From Heterocephalus glaber (lineage: Eukaryota; Chordata; Mammalia; Rodentia; Bathyergidae), in the NCBI RefSeq assembly GCF_000247695.1, contig NW_004624732.1:40241301-40305300 (forward strand): a stretch of 64,000 bases of DNA, read 5' to 3'. This document shows, piece by piece, positions 57,961 through 64,000 of this stretch. Under the pieces are notes generated by a model. That model was not told the origin of the DNA. It saw only the letters and a list, made by a program, of their open reading frames with translations, and searched no databases. The first letter of the stretch is position 1. Each line of letters begins with the position of its first letter. Made by a program: the position numbers and the translations under genes.

Positions 57961-58243
57961 GATTTCTGTTTATTTTAATGAAGGTCTCTGGCCATTCTCT
58001 TTTTGGGGTAAAAACTTTTTGGAGTTTTAACTGTATTAAAACTCACTTTGTATCATAATTTGTGTTCAGCATGTATAAATACATATTTACTTATTTAATC
58101 CTTTTAAATACCATTAGAGTTAGTTGTTTTGTTATGGGAAACTAGAAGATAAAGAAGTGTGTTTCATCACAGTCATCTCAAAGTAGAAAGTTTGGGAACA
58201 AAGATTTAACCTCTGACGTGATTCCAAAGTTTGTGCCCTCTGC

Positions 58244-58357
58244 CTGGAGTTGGCAAACTATTACTCACAGGCCAAATCGAGCCCTGAGAGTGTTTCTACT
58301 TTTCTCTTGAGCTAACATGGTTGTTACATTTTTAAAGCATTGTGAAAAACAAAGTAG
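58244..58357 (+). mobile_element. Possible hAT-Charlie-like fossil end
   Basis: 'ggagttggcaaactattact' and 'cacaggccaaatcgagccct' resemble the end of an old hAT-type element. It stops where the B1-ID SINE begins. Confidence 0.45.
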
Positions 58358-58550
58358 ATGTGTATGGTGGTGCATGCCTATGATCCCAGTTCCTTGGGAG
58401 GCTGAGGCAGGAGGATTGCAAGTTTGAACCTATCTCAAACAACTTAGCAAGACCCTGTCTCAAAAGAGTAATAATAATAAAAGCTGTGAATGTAGCTCAT
58501 GTAGAGCATGCCTGTGTTCATTCCCTAGTACTACAACAAATAAATAAATA
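58358..58550 (+). mobile_element. Composite B1-ID SINE
   Basis: Sense: 'tggtggtgcatgcctatgat', 'gggaggctgaggcaggagga', 'agaccctgtctcaaaag', then an ID-like right half 'gctgtgaatgtagctcatgt' ending in TAAA repeats. Dimers of this kind occur in several rodent lineages. Confidence 0.85.
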
Positions 58551-59516
58551 GTTCATCACCATGAAAGCAATCCTACAAAATATACTTGGAGGATTCCTCC
58601 AAAAAAAGACAAAAGATTATAATTACTATCATCAAAACGTGAAAGCACAAAATTTACAAAAAGAGACTCCAATCCCTGTTCTGTAATGCAAAAGAGTGCC
58701 TTTGGATTGCCTAAATTCCATTGTCTTCTTGTTTTACCTTTCTTTCATTATTTAGGTATAATTATTACCCAGATAGTAAAACAAAGGAGAAAAATAAGAC
58801 TGAAATGCAGCAATTACAGATATTGATTCTAGAATTGTTTGTAGCACACAATCAAGCTAATTTATAAATAATCTGGATAAATTGTATACTACCTGTTCAT
58901 GATTGTACAAAGACAAATTTCCAGGAAAAATATGAGAGTAATGAAGACAACTGCTAATTCTCTACTTCTGAAAGAGAGGGGGAGTTTGACTATCAACTGA
59001 TCTTACCACTGGAAGGAAGCATATCTGATGAAAGTCCATGCTTGATGAAGACTATAGAGAAATGAGCCTCCATGCTAATCCTGGAGTCATGAATGGAATG
59101 AAAAAGACTTTGATATCAAGCCTACAACATGTAATTGACTTACAGTGGACACTACTGCAGAGTAAATGTACAATGTCCAAATATCATTGATATTTCTCAG
59201 TTACATTTAAAAATGTGAGCCTAAAGCATATCGCTATGGATGAATTACTGGCAAGTTCAAAAGATATAGTCTAACTTTCTTTTAATTTGTGTTTCCTGGA
59301 CGGAAAAGCATGAACAATCTTCAGTGAATTCTATGGTTGCTGACTAGGAAATTTTAGCACAAGCTAAGCCAAGTAAATTGCCCTACATCTAATGTTAGTC
59401 AACAAGAGACTTCCAAGAACTTATACTTATTTAATAAAGAGATAGCAAGCCAAAAACCATGAAAATAACCATGTAATGTCTCTCTGAAATGAGCAAATCA
59501 CATATTGGACACTTAC

Positions 59517-59645
59517 CACAGTAGAGGAGCTTTTCGTCTGATTTGTCTTTACAATGAGGAGTGCCATCACAGGTGAGCTGATAGCCAATACACTCACCAT
59601 TTCCACACTCAAAGTCTGAATAAATGTTGCAAGAGGAATTTTTAG
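59517..59645 (-). CDS. LRP1B: LRP1B exon: LDL receptor class A repeat 1 of cluster III
   Basis: This is a 129-nt, phase 1-1 exon with acceptor ttccttcag and donor gtaagt. It encodes one complete six-cysteine class A module, from [13 protein letters not shown] to [13 protein letters not shown] near the start is a possible N-glycosylation site. The usual calcium-cage motif C-D-x-x-x-D-C-x-D-x-S-D-E here reads [13 protein letters not shown], so the acidic residue just before the fifth cysteine is His. As I remember it, human LRP1B has the same His, so this looks like an inherited feature of the module and not decay. The module may bind calcium weakly; that is inference. Confidence 0.93.

Positions 59646-64000
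<4,355 letters not shown>

Overview
The window is mammalian nuclear DNA. It is AT-rich, intron-dominated and full of SINEs, L1, L2, MIR, MaLR and old DNA transposons. Its only gene is a central piece of LRP1B (LDL receptor related protein 1B), read on the minus strand. Fifteen coding exons are visible, from 63310-63435 (5'-most) to about 5906-6087 (3'-most). They join in frame into about 679 residues with no stop or frameshift. The gene start and end both lie outside the window. LRP1B is chosen over LRP1 and LRP2 because the residues match what I remember of LRP1B; no database was searched.

The abundant short tRNA-derived SINEs of the ID type (A-box like 'tagctcag', B-box like 'ttcgatccc', ending 'ggtaccaaaa' or running antisense), plus B1 and B1-ID composite SINEs, point to a rodent. 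A hystricomorph such as a mole-rat or a guinea-pig relative is my guess for the lineage, but that is not proven.

Layout in gene order (high to low coordinates): an EGF-like exon (63.3 kb); ten LDL-receptor class A repeats, one per exon, at 59.5, 57.2, 46.8, 46.4, 44.1, 41.8, 36.7, 33.1, 29.1 and 27.7 kb. The tenth exon also starts an EGF-like module. One exon (16.6 kb) ends that EGF and carries a calcium-binding EGF. Three exons (13.9, 8.1, 5.9 kb) begin a YWTD beta-propeller. This is the third ligand-binding cluster (ten repeats) followed by EGF-EGF-propeller, as in LRP1. The repeats form the extracellular ligand-binding surface; the EGF-propeller unit is the ligand-release module of this receptor family.

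The introns hold the rest: about sixteen ID-type SINEs (several with clean target-site duplications), B1-type SINEs, a 1.9-kb 5'-truncated L1 (19.1-21.1 kb) nested in an older MaLR element, a nearly complete ERVL-MaLR element (24.0-26.3 kb), a rearranged L1 with an inverted part (54.0-54.7 kb), a MER2-like Tigger (12.5-12.8 kb), a short hAT-type element with imperfect terminal inverted repeats (44.5-44.7 kb), L2 and MIR fossils, and microsatellites. I found no second gene, no RNA gene, no CpG-island promoter and no novel multi-gene system. The most unusual items are the hAT-type insertion and the inverted L1.
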